Origin: Protonemura montana
Lineage: Eukaryota > Arthropoda > Insecta > Plecoptera > Nemouridae
Assembly: GCA_947568835.1 (NCBI GenBank)
Contig: OX387603.1
Location: forward strand, 7,809,943-7,873,942
DNA: 64,000 nucleotides
Direction: 5' to 3'
Shown here: positions 1 through 40,825 of the stretch, piece after piece
Layout: the number at the start of each line of letters is the position of its first letter
Numbering within the stretch: position 1 is the stretch's first letter
Notes under the pieces: model-generated
The model's input: only the letters and a program-made list of their open reading frames with translations
Told to the model about the DNA's origin: nothing
The model's database searches: none
Made by a program: the position numbers and the translations under genes

Positions 1-2615
1 CGCAAGATTTTTATGTTAATTTGTCGCACGGGTGCGTTCACTTAACTCTCCTAATCAAATCTCCGCGAACTTGTTGCCTGTGTCAGTTATAGAGATTTCC
101 ACAGGGAAGGAACATCCGAATCAGCGGAGATCCCACGCGATATTATCTGCCAAATTCTGGGCTGGCTAAAGGCTCGGTACTTCAGACATCATACTCTAGA
201 CTTCAGACCCAAACAAAAAACAACCCTCGACCATAACATCTCTTTTTACTGCCGGAAGAGTTGGCCGGTTGGGATTGAGCCACTTTATTGCTCGAACCCA
301 TGATAATTAAGTGACATCCACCACTGATATCTATATATACCTATAACTTTGATGAGACTTTTCGAGATGAGAAAACGTTCAGTGGTTGCAATTTAATGAA
401 ACCCTTTACTAAAGCGTGGGTTTTACCTACAAAGCAGAAAACTTTATTTTTCGAGCACTCCTGTGGCCCTCTCGCCAATTAGAACGTAGTCAATCAAATA
501 ATTTCGACCTTACATGGCCACATTTAAATTATTTATCAAACATATGTTCGGCTTAGCGTGAGTTACATCCGATTTTAAATGTCATTCGAAATCAGCTGGT
601 TGCTCCTGTGGACAGACGGAATGAAAATGGGGACACCGCACATTTCCACCTGGATCTGGAGCTGGTGTAATTAACAGTCTGTCAGAACATATCGCGCCAA
701 ACGTAAACTGCAAGAAATGTGATTTGTGTTTAAATGAGTTGGCAAGTGCAAAGTGTGATCAGCTTTCAAATGACAGACGGTGGGGTAGGTCAACGACGCA
801 ATGACCTGTAACTGTGTCACAAATATATGCAGTATTTTTTTGTGGGATTTGCTGCAGTTTGCAAGTTTTAAGAGTCAAGGGCATCTTGCAGGGAGAAGGG
901 GCCTAGGTCTTGATATTTCCAATCACTCTCATCCTCAACTCTTTAAAACGCGCCATGATTGTTAGTTGCAGTGTAGAAGAAGGTATTTTTTCTTAATTTC
1001 ATGCAAAGGACATCACCATTGTAATTGTATTAACACTCAATTTAATTTTGGTGAAGGTGCTGGGTTTCCAAACGGTACAAGTATGAACTTTACTAAATTG
1101 AGTGCGTATCAGAAATTGGTGCCTATTTCCTGACAAGCACCCATCTAAAATCGTTCGCTCAACCACCAATTAATGTATAGTAAGTCCCAAAAACTGATGT
1201 ACATCTATTTTTAAAGTTTACAAGGAGTCATTTGGAGGGTCTTTGCTCGATTCACGTTCTCCTTGTCAAGCATCTGTATTTTATCCAGCCTTGACGTGAC
1301 CATCTAAGCTGTGTTGCCAACTCACATATCTACCCTTACCTTTTCTCACCAGGTAGCTCCAGATTATTATCGATTAATCGATTCTGACAGCTAACAAGTT
1401 TCAGAGGTAAATATTGACTTTTACAAATACATGAACAAAGATCATTCCCACAAATCGGCGCAATTGAGTTTTTAGGATACACTGTACCACTGTAAATTGG
1501 CAACGTATTAATTTCAGTGACCACACCCTTAACGAGCATTGGCATTCAAGGAAGGTAATAGAGTGCAGATACCCACTAGAAAATTGTCTCAATTTGAAAC
1601 ATGATAGGCATCGTCATCATCGTCATCATAATTGTTTGATAACTAAAAATGAACAGATCCCCCATTCTTATATGATTTAAAACTCGTCATTTGTTAAAAA
1701 GTTCACTGGCTTCTCTCAAGTCAAGTATCGTATGTCAGAGTGGATCCCGACGGACGAGGGTGGAAAAAAGGGGGAGGGTGATTGATTCTCAAGCTCCCGT
1801 GTTCGCAGTTGGCTTTTCCGGGTTGTTATTCCACGACCTATCGTTGCCCGGAGCGGAAGACCGCGGACGCCGCGACGCCGACGATGAGCTGCTGGCGTCG
1901 GTCAGAGAAAGGCAGGGCGATTCTGTGGTAGACGCTTGACGGGTAGTTATTGCTCCAGATGAAAGATGCTGTTGTGATTGCTATGCGAGTGCTAGGACGC
2001 CGATAGGTTTGTTGTGGCGCGTCACGAATCATGAAACAGCTGAATGGTTTTTGATGCTTTACGCGTTCAGGCTTCAGGAGTGAAAACGTGCTATTGAAGA
2101 ATGCACGCGTTTTGTGTGAACTGGAACATTTTTGGCTATTTTAAACATCCTGAAATTTTAAATGCTCATTTGAGGACCCCTCGATGACTTTTCTTTTGCC
2201 AGATAAAGCCCAATTTATTTTTTAATGATGGCGAAATATGAACAATCCTTCCGTGATTATAAAATTCACAAATTATTCCATATTTCCCAGATGGTGAGTA
2301 TAGTGAGCGTTAGTTTCGTCAAAATCCGCTAATTCTGCTGAGCAAACGAGCCGGCAACATGTGGTAATGGTTTGACGCCCTCCCACCCGATGATGTCTCT
2401 GGTTTTCCTGTAAACAAACCTCTACAATTAAAAAATAACTACTAAAAATACCAATAAATGTATATGCATTTCATTGAGGCTAGCACAAATGAAGATTATT
2501 TGAATTTAAAAAAGTCTTGAATTTGAGGTATTTACGAGAAATAACAAAATAAAATTTCTCAAATCTAAAAAAGGCAGTGATTCCACCAAGCAGCAACTGT
2601 AGCCAATTGTGTCGG

Positions 2616-2623
2616 TATAAAAG
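2616..2623 (+). promoter_or_regulatory. candidate TATA box for ORF 2697-3110
   Basis: The sequence TATAAAAG lies 74 bases before the ATG at 2697, with a CCAAT motif just upstream at about 2603. The spacing would suit a transcription start near 2645. In an AT-rich genome such a match may arise by chance. Confidence 0.3.
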
Positions 2624-2696
2624 TCGATCGATCGATTTCTTTTAAGACGACAGTTTAAGCATTAGAACTAAAACTCTGACAAAACCTATAAATACA

Positions 2697-3110
2697 ATGG
2701 CATTTCACCGAATGGGGGAAAAATCGCGAATCAACCTAATCCAAAGTGCCGATGCCAGGCACACAACAGTTTCGTTGTTTCAAAATTTGCTAAACAAACA
2801 ACTCTTTTCAAAGACCACTGGAGACTATGTGCTTTTTCCGGGATTAACTTCGATTTTACCTGTTGCTGAAATTCAAATCTGTGGCTTTGTAAGCTGCGAA
2901 AACGTCCGGCAGATCGAGTTTTTGAAAGCTTTATCGAATGGGTTTATAATGTTACACCCTCTGACTTTTGCGCGTGGTTACTTGGCGAAGGAAAATCTGT
3001 TAAAGCAATCATCGTACCTGTATATTGCTGCTTGTACCGTAACTTGGTATCGGAACGCATTGTTCCATTGGGGAAATATATTCGTGGGTGCGAGATTGGA
3101 CAAAAATTAA
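2697..3110 (+). CDS. hypothetical single-exon protein, 137 aa
   Basis: I do not recognise this protein. The ORF starts at an ATG, runs 137 codons without a stop in AT-rich DNA, and has mixed composition with no low complexity, signal peptide or clear membrane segment. Its layout looks gene-like: CCAAT and TATAAAAG elements sit 70-95 bases upstream, and an AATAAA hexamer starts at 3115, five bases after the stop. A poly(A) signal that close to a stop is unusual. No splice sites are needed. It may be a lineage-specific gene, a degenerate element or chance. Expression or conservation in a related insect would decide. Confidence 0.25.
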   Translation: MAFHRMGEKSRINLIQSADARHTTVSLFQNLLNKQLFSKTTGDYVLFPGLTSILPVAEIQICGFVSCENVRQIEFLKALSNGFIMLHPLTFARGYLAKENLLKQSSYLYIAACTVTWYRNALFHWGNIFVGARLDKN

Positions 3111-4596
3111 ATTAAATAAATACTCACCCCTTTTATGATCGCGTAGACTGATCGATAAATTTTACATAAAAAACGTTTCAGCTAATGAATTGGTGACAAC
3201 TACTGTTCGCAACAAGTGCAAATTAGGCGAGACTATGGCCTTGCATTTTTATGACCTTTGGGCTAGAATTGTCTCTTGACCAATTGCACAACTATTTTGT
3301 AGTGAAGACTGTACATAACTGCAAGAAAAATATGGAAATATGTAGCAATAAGGGGAGGTAAAAATATTCGTAATGATACCATCGTCAGATTGGAGTCAAC
3401 ATATCTTCCATTTTGGAGAGCTAGCTTAAGTTGTATATTGGTTGTTGAAGGTCTGAACCCTTTGCTGATCACAACGACGAGCTAAAGAAGTCACCAAGCG
3501 TCGATATAATAATAGATAGCATCGCTTGCAGATAACAGCCCTGTTACAGAGACGTCACAGGTGCCAAAAGAAGCGATTCAATTTGTAATTGGTACAACGG
3601 TCCAATTAGGTGGAGATCGGGGGTGTAACAATACAGACATGCGTGTCTTGCAGTTCTGGTCAAAGGAATCAGACTGGGGCTACTAGACACTTGCTAACGA
3701 GGTGGTGCGAAAGAAGGTGAAAAGATGGGATAAAAAATCGTTGAGCACGGAATTTTTACTGAACCTGTATCAAACGTTTCTTCTGGAGTTTTTATGACAT
3801 TTTAGTAGGGGACTATAACAGGCTACCAAAAATGTAAAGCTTTTTGGCATGGATCATGCAAGGTTAAGATAGTTCTTGCACATTGAAAATGGAATCTGAT
3901 TAACTTTATTAATTAAAAGACTCTTGAATCTAGATGCTATAGAACTTGACTCCGAGATGTTTTCTAGGTATGTTTTATGTTTTCTGGAGGAGAGGGGTTA
4001 TTTTTCTGGATAAATATCAAACGGCCTGCGGATAATACACTCCATATAAATAGTTGGTTTCTCCTATCGTGCGTTTATGAGTTTTAGTCCTAGATTTCTG
4101 CTAACCGGGATTCGAAGTTCGTCAGTAGAATTTCGAAGTGATTAAGTAACAATGCAATTGTTTTCCAGCTGTGCCAGAGAATGAGACATGAAATAGCAAT
4201 ATTTCTGAACTTGTCTCGAAACTTTGAAATGCGTACTTTGTTGGCATTTCTTAGAAACTGTTGCATTATTTTACTTAAGATACTCTCATAGTCTTGGAAA
4301 TATATAATTTACTACTCCCCCTGGCAGAATCTTGCGCAATTCGGAAAATTAGGTTAATTTCCTCACAATACTGTTACATCATTTGGTATAATTTATAATT
4401 TTATTTTTCTGTTCTTGTGTCTTGTGCTTTGATATTTCTTCTGTACTTTTTCTTGAGTATCCAAATTATATAAAAAGAGCGCTTTTATTTATTTTTAACG
4501 TGATTCTTTGGTAAAACAATTAAAATTGTATCAACAGTTTATAAATATTTGTTTGGAAATTTGATCACCGTTTAGAAAACTGTGCACTCGAACTTA

Positions 4597-4665
4597 TTGC
4601 ATGAGTCGAACCTAGGCCAGCCACTTTTCCTCGCTAAAGCGGTTGGGCTCTACAAAGCATTCTGT
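4597..4665 (-). repeat. tRNA-like SINE relic (weak)
   Basis: Read on the minus strand, this segment has a box B-like GGTTCGACTC preceded by a tRNA-like stretch (GTAGAGC ... GCTTTAGCGAGG). It does not fold into a complete tRNA in my hands, so I call it a possible tRNA-derived SINE relic rather than a tRNA gene. Confidence 0.2.
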
Positions 4666-5277
4666 GAACTGTAAATTTTGACAAAAGTTTAAAACATATC
4701 TTTCTCGTCATCGCACTTCTCCAAGTGTAAAAAAAAACTATATTATTAAGATCAGGAGAGGAATGGAATTCAGCGTGCCTGAAATAAAGTGAAATTAATT
4801 CTTTGCCGTAAACAATCTCTGGTAATATATTTTATAACGGTTTTATGTAGTTGTGAGTAAATGGAGTGCCCAAAAGTTCTTACCTTACATGGCTGTAGAT
4901 TTTTCCATAGCATCACAAACGCAACATTAAGTATGTGCGTTTCTTCACTTTTTATATTCTGCGTATTAAACTTAAGAATCAAAGGGACATTCACATGGGT
5001 GATAAAAGTTTCAATTGAAAATAAACATTTGTTTATTTGAGAAAGTAGAATTTACCCCGTGCAGAGCAAGACAAGACAGTGATATTGCACACGAACGCTG
5101 CTGAGTCGGGCCGGACTGTATCACTTTCTAGCTGACAAGAACTTGGACTACTTAATTTATGTTTTAGTCTGTAAAAAAGATGAGACAAGCCGTATGAAAT
5201 TTAAAGATACAATTTGCAAATGTATTGCCACTAGATAGTAATGGAAACGCTCTAACAAAGATACATAATGCCGGTCA

Positions 5278-5390
5278 ATTTGTTTGAAATTGCAAATGCT
5301 TAACGTGGGCAGAGAATTTTATTATTATAAAAAATAAAATATCATAAAAACAAAACATGTAATAAAAAATAATAAAAATGTTGCGCAATG
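5278..5390 (-). repeat. dispersed repeat family A, copy 1
   Basis: On the minus strand this matches, imperfectly, plus-strand segments at 14327-14400 and 27795-27870. The shared core is an ATAATAAAAT stretch, then a GCNCATTGCAAGC-like block and TTTGCAATTT. The chance translations of the three copies are also similar (FIIIKFSAHVKHLQF here). Coding potential is not implied; a MITE or SINE fragment is the likeliest explanation. Confidence 0.5.
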
Positions 5391-6810
5391 CATGGTACCA
5401 ACAAAAATATTTCAATTGTTGAAGCGACAGGGCAGTTTTTTTTTCAATCAATTGGGGAATTGCATCTTTCTTGCTTCGTACAGTGCTGCAGTCAAATTGA
5501 ATATTCGTCTTCACTATTGAATGAAAGGCGAGTAAAAATGTCAGGGTAAACAGTATCGCATTAATGTTTGCTTTATTTTGACTTCAAACCTCCATCCAAT
5601 TGAATCATCCTCGATGATTTTCCTCGTCTCCGATATCGTTTAATCTTTGTGAGATACCGTTCTTAAAGGAGAGGGCTTTTAAAAGTATCAGCTGGCATTT
5701 TTCAACACTTTGATCTGGAATTCAGCTCAGAGCTAGTACAAATATAGGGGGAGAGGGTTCTTTTTGCCACGGGGCGACTTCCGAAGAGCGTCGTGGTTTA
5801 TTTTCACCCCGAAAAGCACCACATTTCATTCACGGCACGCAAAAATGAACGATCTCAAAATAAGAAAAATAAGATGTCAAACTCTCTAATAAGAGCAAGA
5901 AGGCAAACAAATCTTTCGTTTACTAAGCAGGCTGCATTTTCTGTGGCCATCGTCGCCGCTCTGCAAATATTTGAATGCAATTAAAATTGATACAGCGATT
6001 TAAAACTTAAACCCTTTTAGGTGCCAGCAAGCTGGTATTTTCACTTTGATTTCTTTTCTAATCGAAGACTCTCGCCAAATTATACGTTCTTGTTGACAGA
6101 AAAAAATCGATCACTCGTTGGACAGTTTTGAATTTTATGGATCTGGTAAAACAAGGCAATTCACCCTTTAATATATTGTGCTGGTACCTGCGCTAGACAC
6201 TTATGTGCTTTCAGTAAAGTATTCGAGCAGAATTGTCTTTTTCCGAAACGGGTGAAGAAATAAGTTTCATGGTCAAAACACACCTTGTGGATCAAAGATG
6301 GTGTGATCTTCGGGTTTCTGGACATTCTGGACAGCGGTCAACTGAAACCACTGTGTCAAGGAAACGAGAATAGGGCCAGAGAGTACTTCGCTTCGATTTC
6401 CAAGCATAGCGCGATGATAATATTCAGAGCATTACATGCTCCGTTCAGTGAGAGAAAATGATTTTCCGGCAGAGCCGCCACCTGTCTTTTGGGCTGACAT
6501 TCGGGTCAACTGAAAACGTTCTATACACTCAAATTACCTCAGTTGATATCTGTCATTTTTCTATTCCTCTGAAGCGTTAATATTTTTCTAGCAATTATAG
6601 CAAACATTAGAATTCTTTAGCAGATATCAGATATGTGAGTCTTTTGAAACCCCGCCACTAAAATCACTACTGATTTTAATAAATTAGCTGGTAGCAACTA
6701 GCAATGCAGGGGGCAATCCTAAGGCTGACATCTTCTCTCACGGGTATATTACATAAACAATTGCTATCCCCGTCTTACTGGTATGTCTTGTATGTCCACG
6801 CAGTTCCGTC

Positions 6811-6870
6811 ATGATGTACCCTCTGCTGTTGGTGATCGTGTGCCACGTGCTGCTTGCGGCGGCGAGGAGC
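6811..6870 (+). other. signal peptide of neuropeptide precursor
   Basis: This segment encodes Met-Met-Tyr-Pro followed by a Leu/Val/Ile core and Ala-Ala-Ala, a standard secretory leader. Cleavage is expected around residues 18-20. The ATG at 6811 is preferred because it is the first in frame and begins the hydrophobic core directly. Confidence 0.8.
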
Positions 6871-7580
6871 GACACCATTGACGACGTGGCTACATGGCGA
6901 CAGATCCTCAAGGAGCAGGCGGCGCTGGCCGAGGACAGGCATGACGTGCACTCTGGCTGGTACTTGCCAGTCGAAGGCGATGACCAAAGTGGAGGTGCCG
7001 AAGGAGCGACTTCAGGCCAGAACTCGGGTGAGCCAATATAATAGACGCGTCTTGAAGTGGTTATGGGAGGCGGAAATGGTTTTAGGAGTTAGGACGTGGA
7101 AAGTCAGTTACTCATGGGGTTTTTAAAACGTACAAGAAACTCTAAAACACTTATTTGACCTTCTAATGTTCGACATTCATGTGAATTCACAAAGAACTTT
7201 CATGGAAGCAAAAATATCACGAAATTATGCAAATTACTGCTTTATATAACTTATCTACAAACAACTTCAAAGGATGCAAGAACAACTTGCCTCAATCCAA
7301 CGTAACTATCTCAGCGTCCAAGTCAAGCAGGGTGGAGGAAATGTGTGAAGCTTTGTGTTTTCCCTTACACTCGTGTTTTTTTTTCCTCAATGGTACAGGT
7401 TACGGAAACAAACGAGGCATCTCAGTCATCAGCCGGTGGAAACCGTTTCGCGACACCATGAACCGGTTTCAGCAGCGAGCCCGAATCTTCCCGATCAGCC
7501 CCGACTTCGAGTTTGTGTCCGCTGAGACAAGGGGCATCTCGCGGCCCGTCGGCCAACCACTGCGCTGGGGACGTCGTTAA
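6811..7580 (+). CDS. amidated neuropeptide precursor, hanSolin-like
   Basis: Exons 6811-7027 and 7399-7580 join in phase 1 (TCG G / GT TAC) across a 371-bp GT-AG intron to give 132 aa. Residues 1-19 form a clear signal peptide (MMYPLLLVIVCHVLLAAA). An acidic spacer follows to a dibasic KR at 77-78. The protein ends PVGQPLRWGRR, in which Gly130 is an amide donor and Arg131-Arg132 a terminal dibasic cleavage site. The product would be a secreted ...GQPLRW-amide, either 51 residues long or shorter if the single arginines at 117 or 121 are used. From memory the C-terminus resembles insect hanSolin; an RLRW-amide sNPF is the main alternative, but the LRLR core is absent. The neuropeptide nature is well supported; the family name is tentative. 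Confidence 0.75.
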
Positions 7581-10500
7581 ACAGCGCCTTCAAACAGCGC
7601 CGTTAAACAAGACAAACTCCCGCCCTTACAACGCTGTCGGTCGAATACTTAAAATGCATTATTAATTCGCTGTGGAAGAGGATTCTTAACTGAAGTTTTG
7701 GAATAATTGATTCGATTTATCATCGTCGTGCGTTTTATTTCGAGAATTTTAGCGATTCCGAGTATTGGCTAGAAATTACTTTGGTCTTGTTATAAAAGCT
7801 GTTTCTACTAATAGAACGATTGACAATACTCTGCGTTTTCTTGAATAGGTTGGCGTTTGATCGAGCTATTGTAACTACTTCTTTCTTTTGTCTTGTCGTT
7901 CAAACTTTGACATATTCTTGTCAACATTACCTCAATGGATTTCAAAATAGTCATCGCATTCATTGTGGCTCATCTTTGTTAGCAAAATTGTAAAAGGAAA
8001 ATAGAAACCAATTAAAAATAATATAATTTTGTCTACATTCGTCAATATTTTCATGTGGAAATGTTCCTTTTCATTTTCTCCTAAGGATTCCCGATTTCTT
8101 CTCGGAAAAAGTTCACAAGTATAAAGTACCCGGCACCTCCACTCTCCTAAAATCTATGCGAATGAAATCATAAAGCAAAATCACATCACAATTCACCGCA
8201 AGGCAGGCATGCAGACTGTAGCCGGATTTAAAAAAGAAAATACTGCACATTATTTAAATAATTTAGCTACAAGTAAACATTCTTGACTTGACAAACCAAG
8301 ATTTTATATCTTATCAATAAAAACAATTGCATATTTTAGACTTGAGTAAAGCAAATAATACTTGAGAGTGACTGAAAAAATAAAATAAGTTCTCTAAACT
8401 TACCGTGGTTCACCTCGAATGGCCGTGAGCCTTCGACATGAGCAAGGTCACCGACAAAACCATCGCCCATGGAGATGTTGAGAAACAACGCAGTTATCTA
8501 AAGATTCTAAAGGGCGGGTGGCACTCACTCTCCAAGCCAACCATTACCAAGTCGACACCCTAACCCCTAACAGCATATTCATAACAAAAATGATGAATAC
8601 GAAGCAAAGTGCACCTACTCTGACCTTTTCCGAGTTTTACGAGTTTTCCAAGGCATACCAAGGTAATTTTCCAGGGTTCCAGTCGACACAAATTCCCACT
8701 CTCGCCTTATTGAGACTTACGCGCTCCTGGCGGAGGTGGCGGGTTCTATTTTTGGTTGATATGCAGCTTGTACAGCTATGCTTCTCTTATGTTAGCCACC
8801 TGGCGGCAGGCCACCGAAATAAATGACAATAAATCCTGTTCAGCATAGAGTAGCCTGTGTGATATGACATATAATTTTGCATCATTAGAGGGTTCAGCAG
8901 CGATATTTTTCAGTTTCAAATTTTTAATGAGCGTGCCAGTGAAACGTCCTGAGAGTAATTTGCATTACCCTGTAGAAGCTAACCTTGGAAATGCTGTAAA
9001 ATTCGTCAAAGCCAACAATTATCTGTATTTTTTGTCCATTATTCGATGAAAGGGTGTGAGTTTTTATTTTTGAGTTCATTCTTCAACCGCCGACTTTATT
9101 CGGTGTCCATTTGCCGCATCATATCAATGTGCATATTTTGTTGCCTATAGCAAAAACTGACAAGTCTGCACTAGATAGTTGCCAACCTACTCGCCGTCTA
9201 CTCATTTTCGGCAATACACATTCAATAAATAAAAATTACCACGATTCACAAATATTGTCAATAATTAAACTTTTCAGCCATTTAATGAACAAATCGCAAT
9301 CACATCCTTTGACATCGTAGTGTAATTATTTGCGATCGGATATGAAGCAATAAAAAGAATTGGACCGTGTGTGTACCGCGAATCTTTCATTAATTGCAAC
9401 GTTAGTGACAGACCAAACAAAGTCGAATGCTAACGAGGTTCACTTTGAACTAGCCACTATAGTTGCAGGCGAATTATTTTGTGCCCACGGAATTAGGTCA
9501 TGTGGATACGGCATTGATTGTGTTTGGCTAGATATCTCACAGTTTTTGTTAGCGAGATGCTTCACAATCGCAACAGCTGAGACAAAACGCCGAGGCGGCT
9601 TAATTAATTTGGATAAATTGAGCCCTGACCGATGACATAAGAACGCATAGCTGATTCCCAAAAACTTGGTGCTTACGTCATGCCTTCTTGTGGTACGCAC
9701 GCGGGGAAGGGAGACACTAACTTGTGGCCAAACGCTTCAATTGGGTTGATATTGAATTGAGTTACACGCTCGGAAGTTGTCACTGGACGATTTTCGGTTA
9801 GCATGATACGGAAGAGAAATAATAATGTTTTGGATTCTTTCTAATCGAAAACCATTTTTTGACTGTGCAACTTTGGGATCTATAATAGGTTAGGTCTTAT
9901 ATTTTATTAGGTCATAATTTAAACAGTTTTTAAAGTATAGATTTATGCATTGCATTCGTTATCTGATGGAGAATACAAACTATTTGACAGTAAAATAGTT
10001 ATACTCCAAATTTGGGAAAGAAATCTGTAAATGCCCTTGCCCATATAATTGTGAACAATTGAATGTACATTATAGGGAATAAATGGTCATTAAGGCTTTG
10101 AAATTTGATTGAAATTACAAGGGCTTGCAATGTGAAAAATATTTTACCTTCTATATTTTTTTCGAATTGCAAAAACACGTATTTTGCATAAGAAACTACA
10201 CTCACAAGAATGTACTGTTCATTTTTGTCTCCCCTTCAAATTCAATCAATACTACATGGACAGAGAAAAAGTAATGATGATTTGTTGTCGTACACTCAAT
10301 CTTTAAATAGATTACGATGATAGCCTCAATTAAAATTTCAGTTACGTCATCAAATGAACCACTGCTGATTGTTAGAATGGCAATGGACAGTTCGGTTGTG
10401 AAAGAATTCCATCTCCAAACAGAACCGACAACGCGATTATCTGACAGATGGTGGTAGATACAAAATTGTAACCTGTTAGCTCACATCGACAAATGTTTGC

Positions 10501-11523
10501 TGTCCTGACCTTCTCCAGACAGAAAATGTAACTCAAATTTAAAACTTGATAAAATATCTGATATTGTAAGTGACAGTGAAATAGTGCATATATTTTTTTA
10601 ACACTAACACATTACATTTTAAAACATTGTGCATTGTCCATGTAATATCAGTGTCCGGCACACGTAGCCTCCCTTGCCCACGTTTGTACCTAGCATATTT
10701 TATTGTAACTTTACGTGTAGGGCAGGCGTGGACCCTAATTGTCCAACACGTATTTTCTCTTAGCAGTCTTAACCAACTACATGCTTTAGGAAGAGTTACA
10801 AGGGTGGGCAGTAGAAGACAATACACCCTTCGTTACACCCTTCAAAGAGCATCCACTCCGAGGGAAGCATGGTCAAAGTCACTGACCCACCGTCTTTTTC
10901 AACCTATTGACCCCAAGCGTTCTCAACTAATTTACAAGTAAACCGCACAACAATGCAATTAGTCTTAATGTGCAGATGGGTAAAATTATTTGCTGTCCTC
11001 TCATAACCATTTCTACCATTGCGAAGGTCTAGTGCATCATCATGCACTTCGCATAACGTTGAGAGATCGGACACACAGATTTCACTCTCGTCTAAATATT
11101 TTTTTCACTCTTTCTCCTTATCAAAGGCTGGTCATTAATTATTCTCCATATTGGTCGGATTATTTTAAGTGATGTTTTTCTAGCACATGCGTGGTAGCAA
11201 CCAACATGTGGTTGTTCTATGTTTAGTTTTATTTTATGATTAAACCGCGTGTCCTCTGAATCCGAAAAGAAGTCGACTGAGTCGAGACAGACATCTTGAA
11301 TTCAGCTTAACATTTGCTTGTCGTCGGGTTTTCTTGGTGGTCTGCGTTCGAAGGGCGAAGGCGACTGGAGCACAATGCGGTGAAAGACGGTGCATTTTTT
11401 CGTGGGAATTTGTGGCGATTTTGTGAAATGTGAACGGTGATGTGTTGAGAGAAAAGTGTGTCTTTATGGTCTTGTTGTTAGAGTGAATGGTTTGAAGCAC
11501 TGTGCGTTTGGCTGGGTGTCAAG
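7581..11523. other. intergenic region between neuropeptide and collagen genes
   Basis: No gene is supported here. An AATAAA at about 8316-8321 could serve the neuropeptide gene, which would give a long 3' UTR. Several 60-100 codon ORFs (for example 8518-8826, 9360-9635 and 10627-10941) show no family features and overlap each other on both strands. The final 250 bases are less AT-rich and probably hold the collagen promoter and 5' UTR, but no TATA element is evident. Confidence 0.4.
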
Positions 11524-39893
<28,370 letters not shown>

Positions 39894-40276
39894 CCAAAAT
39901 TAATGTTTCATCTTAGACCATTTCCTAGGTGCTCTATAAAATATTTTTTTCATGTAAAGACTCTTCTCAGATTATTGAAATTTAGGAAATGTTTAAATTG
40001 AGCGATTCATTATTCATAATTTCATAGACAATATAAATAATCAACTTTATTACCTAACCGTCAACTCACGATCATCATTAGTTCAATGCTTAAAAAATAT
40101 CAAGAAAGACACATGTCTCTTTCTGATACCAATTATTATCAATTATGCCAATGACCATCACTGCCAATATCAATAATATAATATGTAATTAGTTAATTAG
40201 GGCCTAGTTTAGTAAATGTTTTGTCCCATAGAGAAGGTCGTACCAATCACTATTTTCTACTGTTGCATATTTGAAG

Positions 40277-40282
40277 AATAAA
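40277..40282 (+). terminator. candidate poly(A) signal of collagen gene
   Basis: AATAAA lies 384 bases after the collagen stop codon in AT-rich 3' flanking DNA, well before the next gene. It is the best-placed hexamer, but others are possible. Confidence 0.45.
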
Positions 40283-40666
40283 ATTCATTTCATAAAACTG
40301 TAAAGAATTTGAGCCTGTGCTTGATGAAGGTTGATAAGTGGGGGAAGGTTAAAGTTTAATAGTTTTAAATCAAAATGAAGTTAAATTAAATATAGACTAG
40401 AATAAAACGTACCTCTTCGGTAAAAAAGGTGGAAATGAGACCAAATTGTTGCAAAAATATTACACAACAGCAGACCAAAAATGATTTCGTGCTTTTAAAT
40501 GTTTCAGTTTAAAGAGGCCTAAATAAGTGGATGCCATGGTTTGATTTCCAGCGATCAACCTGTGAAGAATAAAATATTACACTGACCAAACAAAAGTCGA
40601 AACAGAATTCCTGATTTCAAATGTCAGGATTCAAAATTCAAATATTGACGGTAAAATCAGAGCGGC

Positions 40667-40672
40667 TTTGAT
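40667..40672 (+). promoter_or_regulatory. inverted CCAAT box upstream of DUF2358 gene
   Basis: GATTGGCC, an inverted CCAAT, occurs in a short GC-richer patch about 155 bases before the ATG at 40826. The context is that of a TATA-less housekeeping promoter. Confidence 0.3.
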
Positions 40673-40825
40673 TGGCCGAGAGTTACGAAAGATTGGGGAT
40701 GGATACGGAAGATATTTTGCATTTAGCGATGGCGACCAAATGAAATTTGGAGATACAAATTGACGAAAAACTCTGGTGTTGCGCCACCAATCGATACTGT
40801 AACATTGACGAGTAGTTATTTCGCG

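Larger units (their letters stand above)
1..6810. other. intergenic / possible intron DNA, no confirmed gene
   Basis: This AT-rich stretch contains no exon I can assign to a known family. It includes a short (CATCGT)-type simple repeat near 1607-1632 and a GC-rich island at about 1740-1945 that is open in several frames on both strands. It also holds a TATA-preceded 137-codon ORF (2697-3110, listed separately), a tRNA-like fragment near 4600-4660 and one copy of a dispersed repeat (5278-5390). Part of it could be intron of a gene lying outside the window. Confidence 0.5.

Noticed and set aside
1691..1939. 82-codon plus ORF in a GC island
   Set aside because: Several frames on both strands are open in this island, none with family motifs or paired splice sites.
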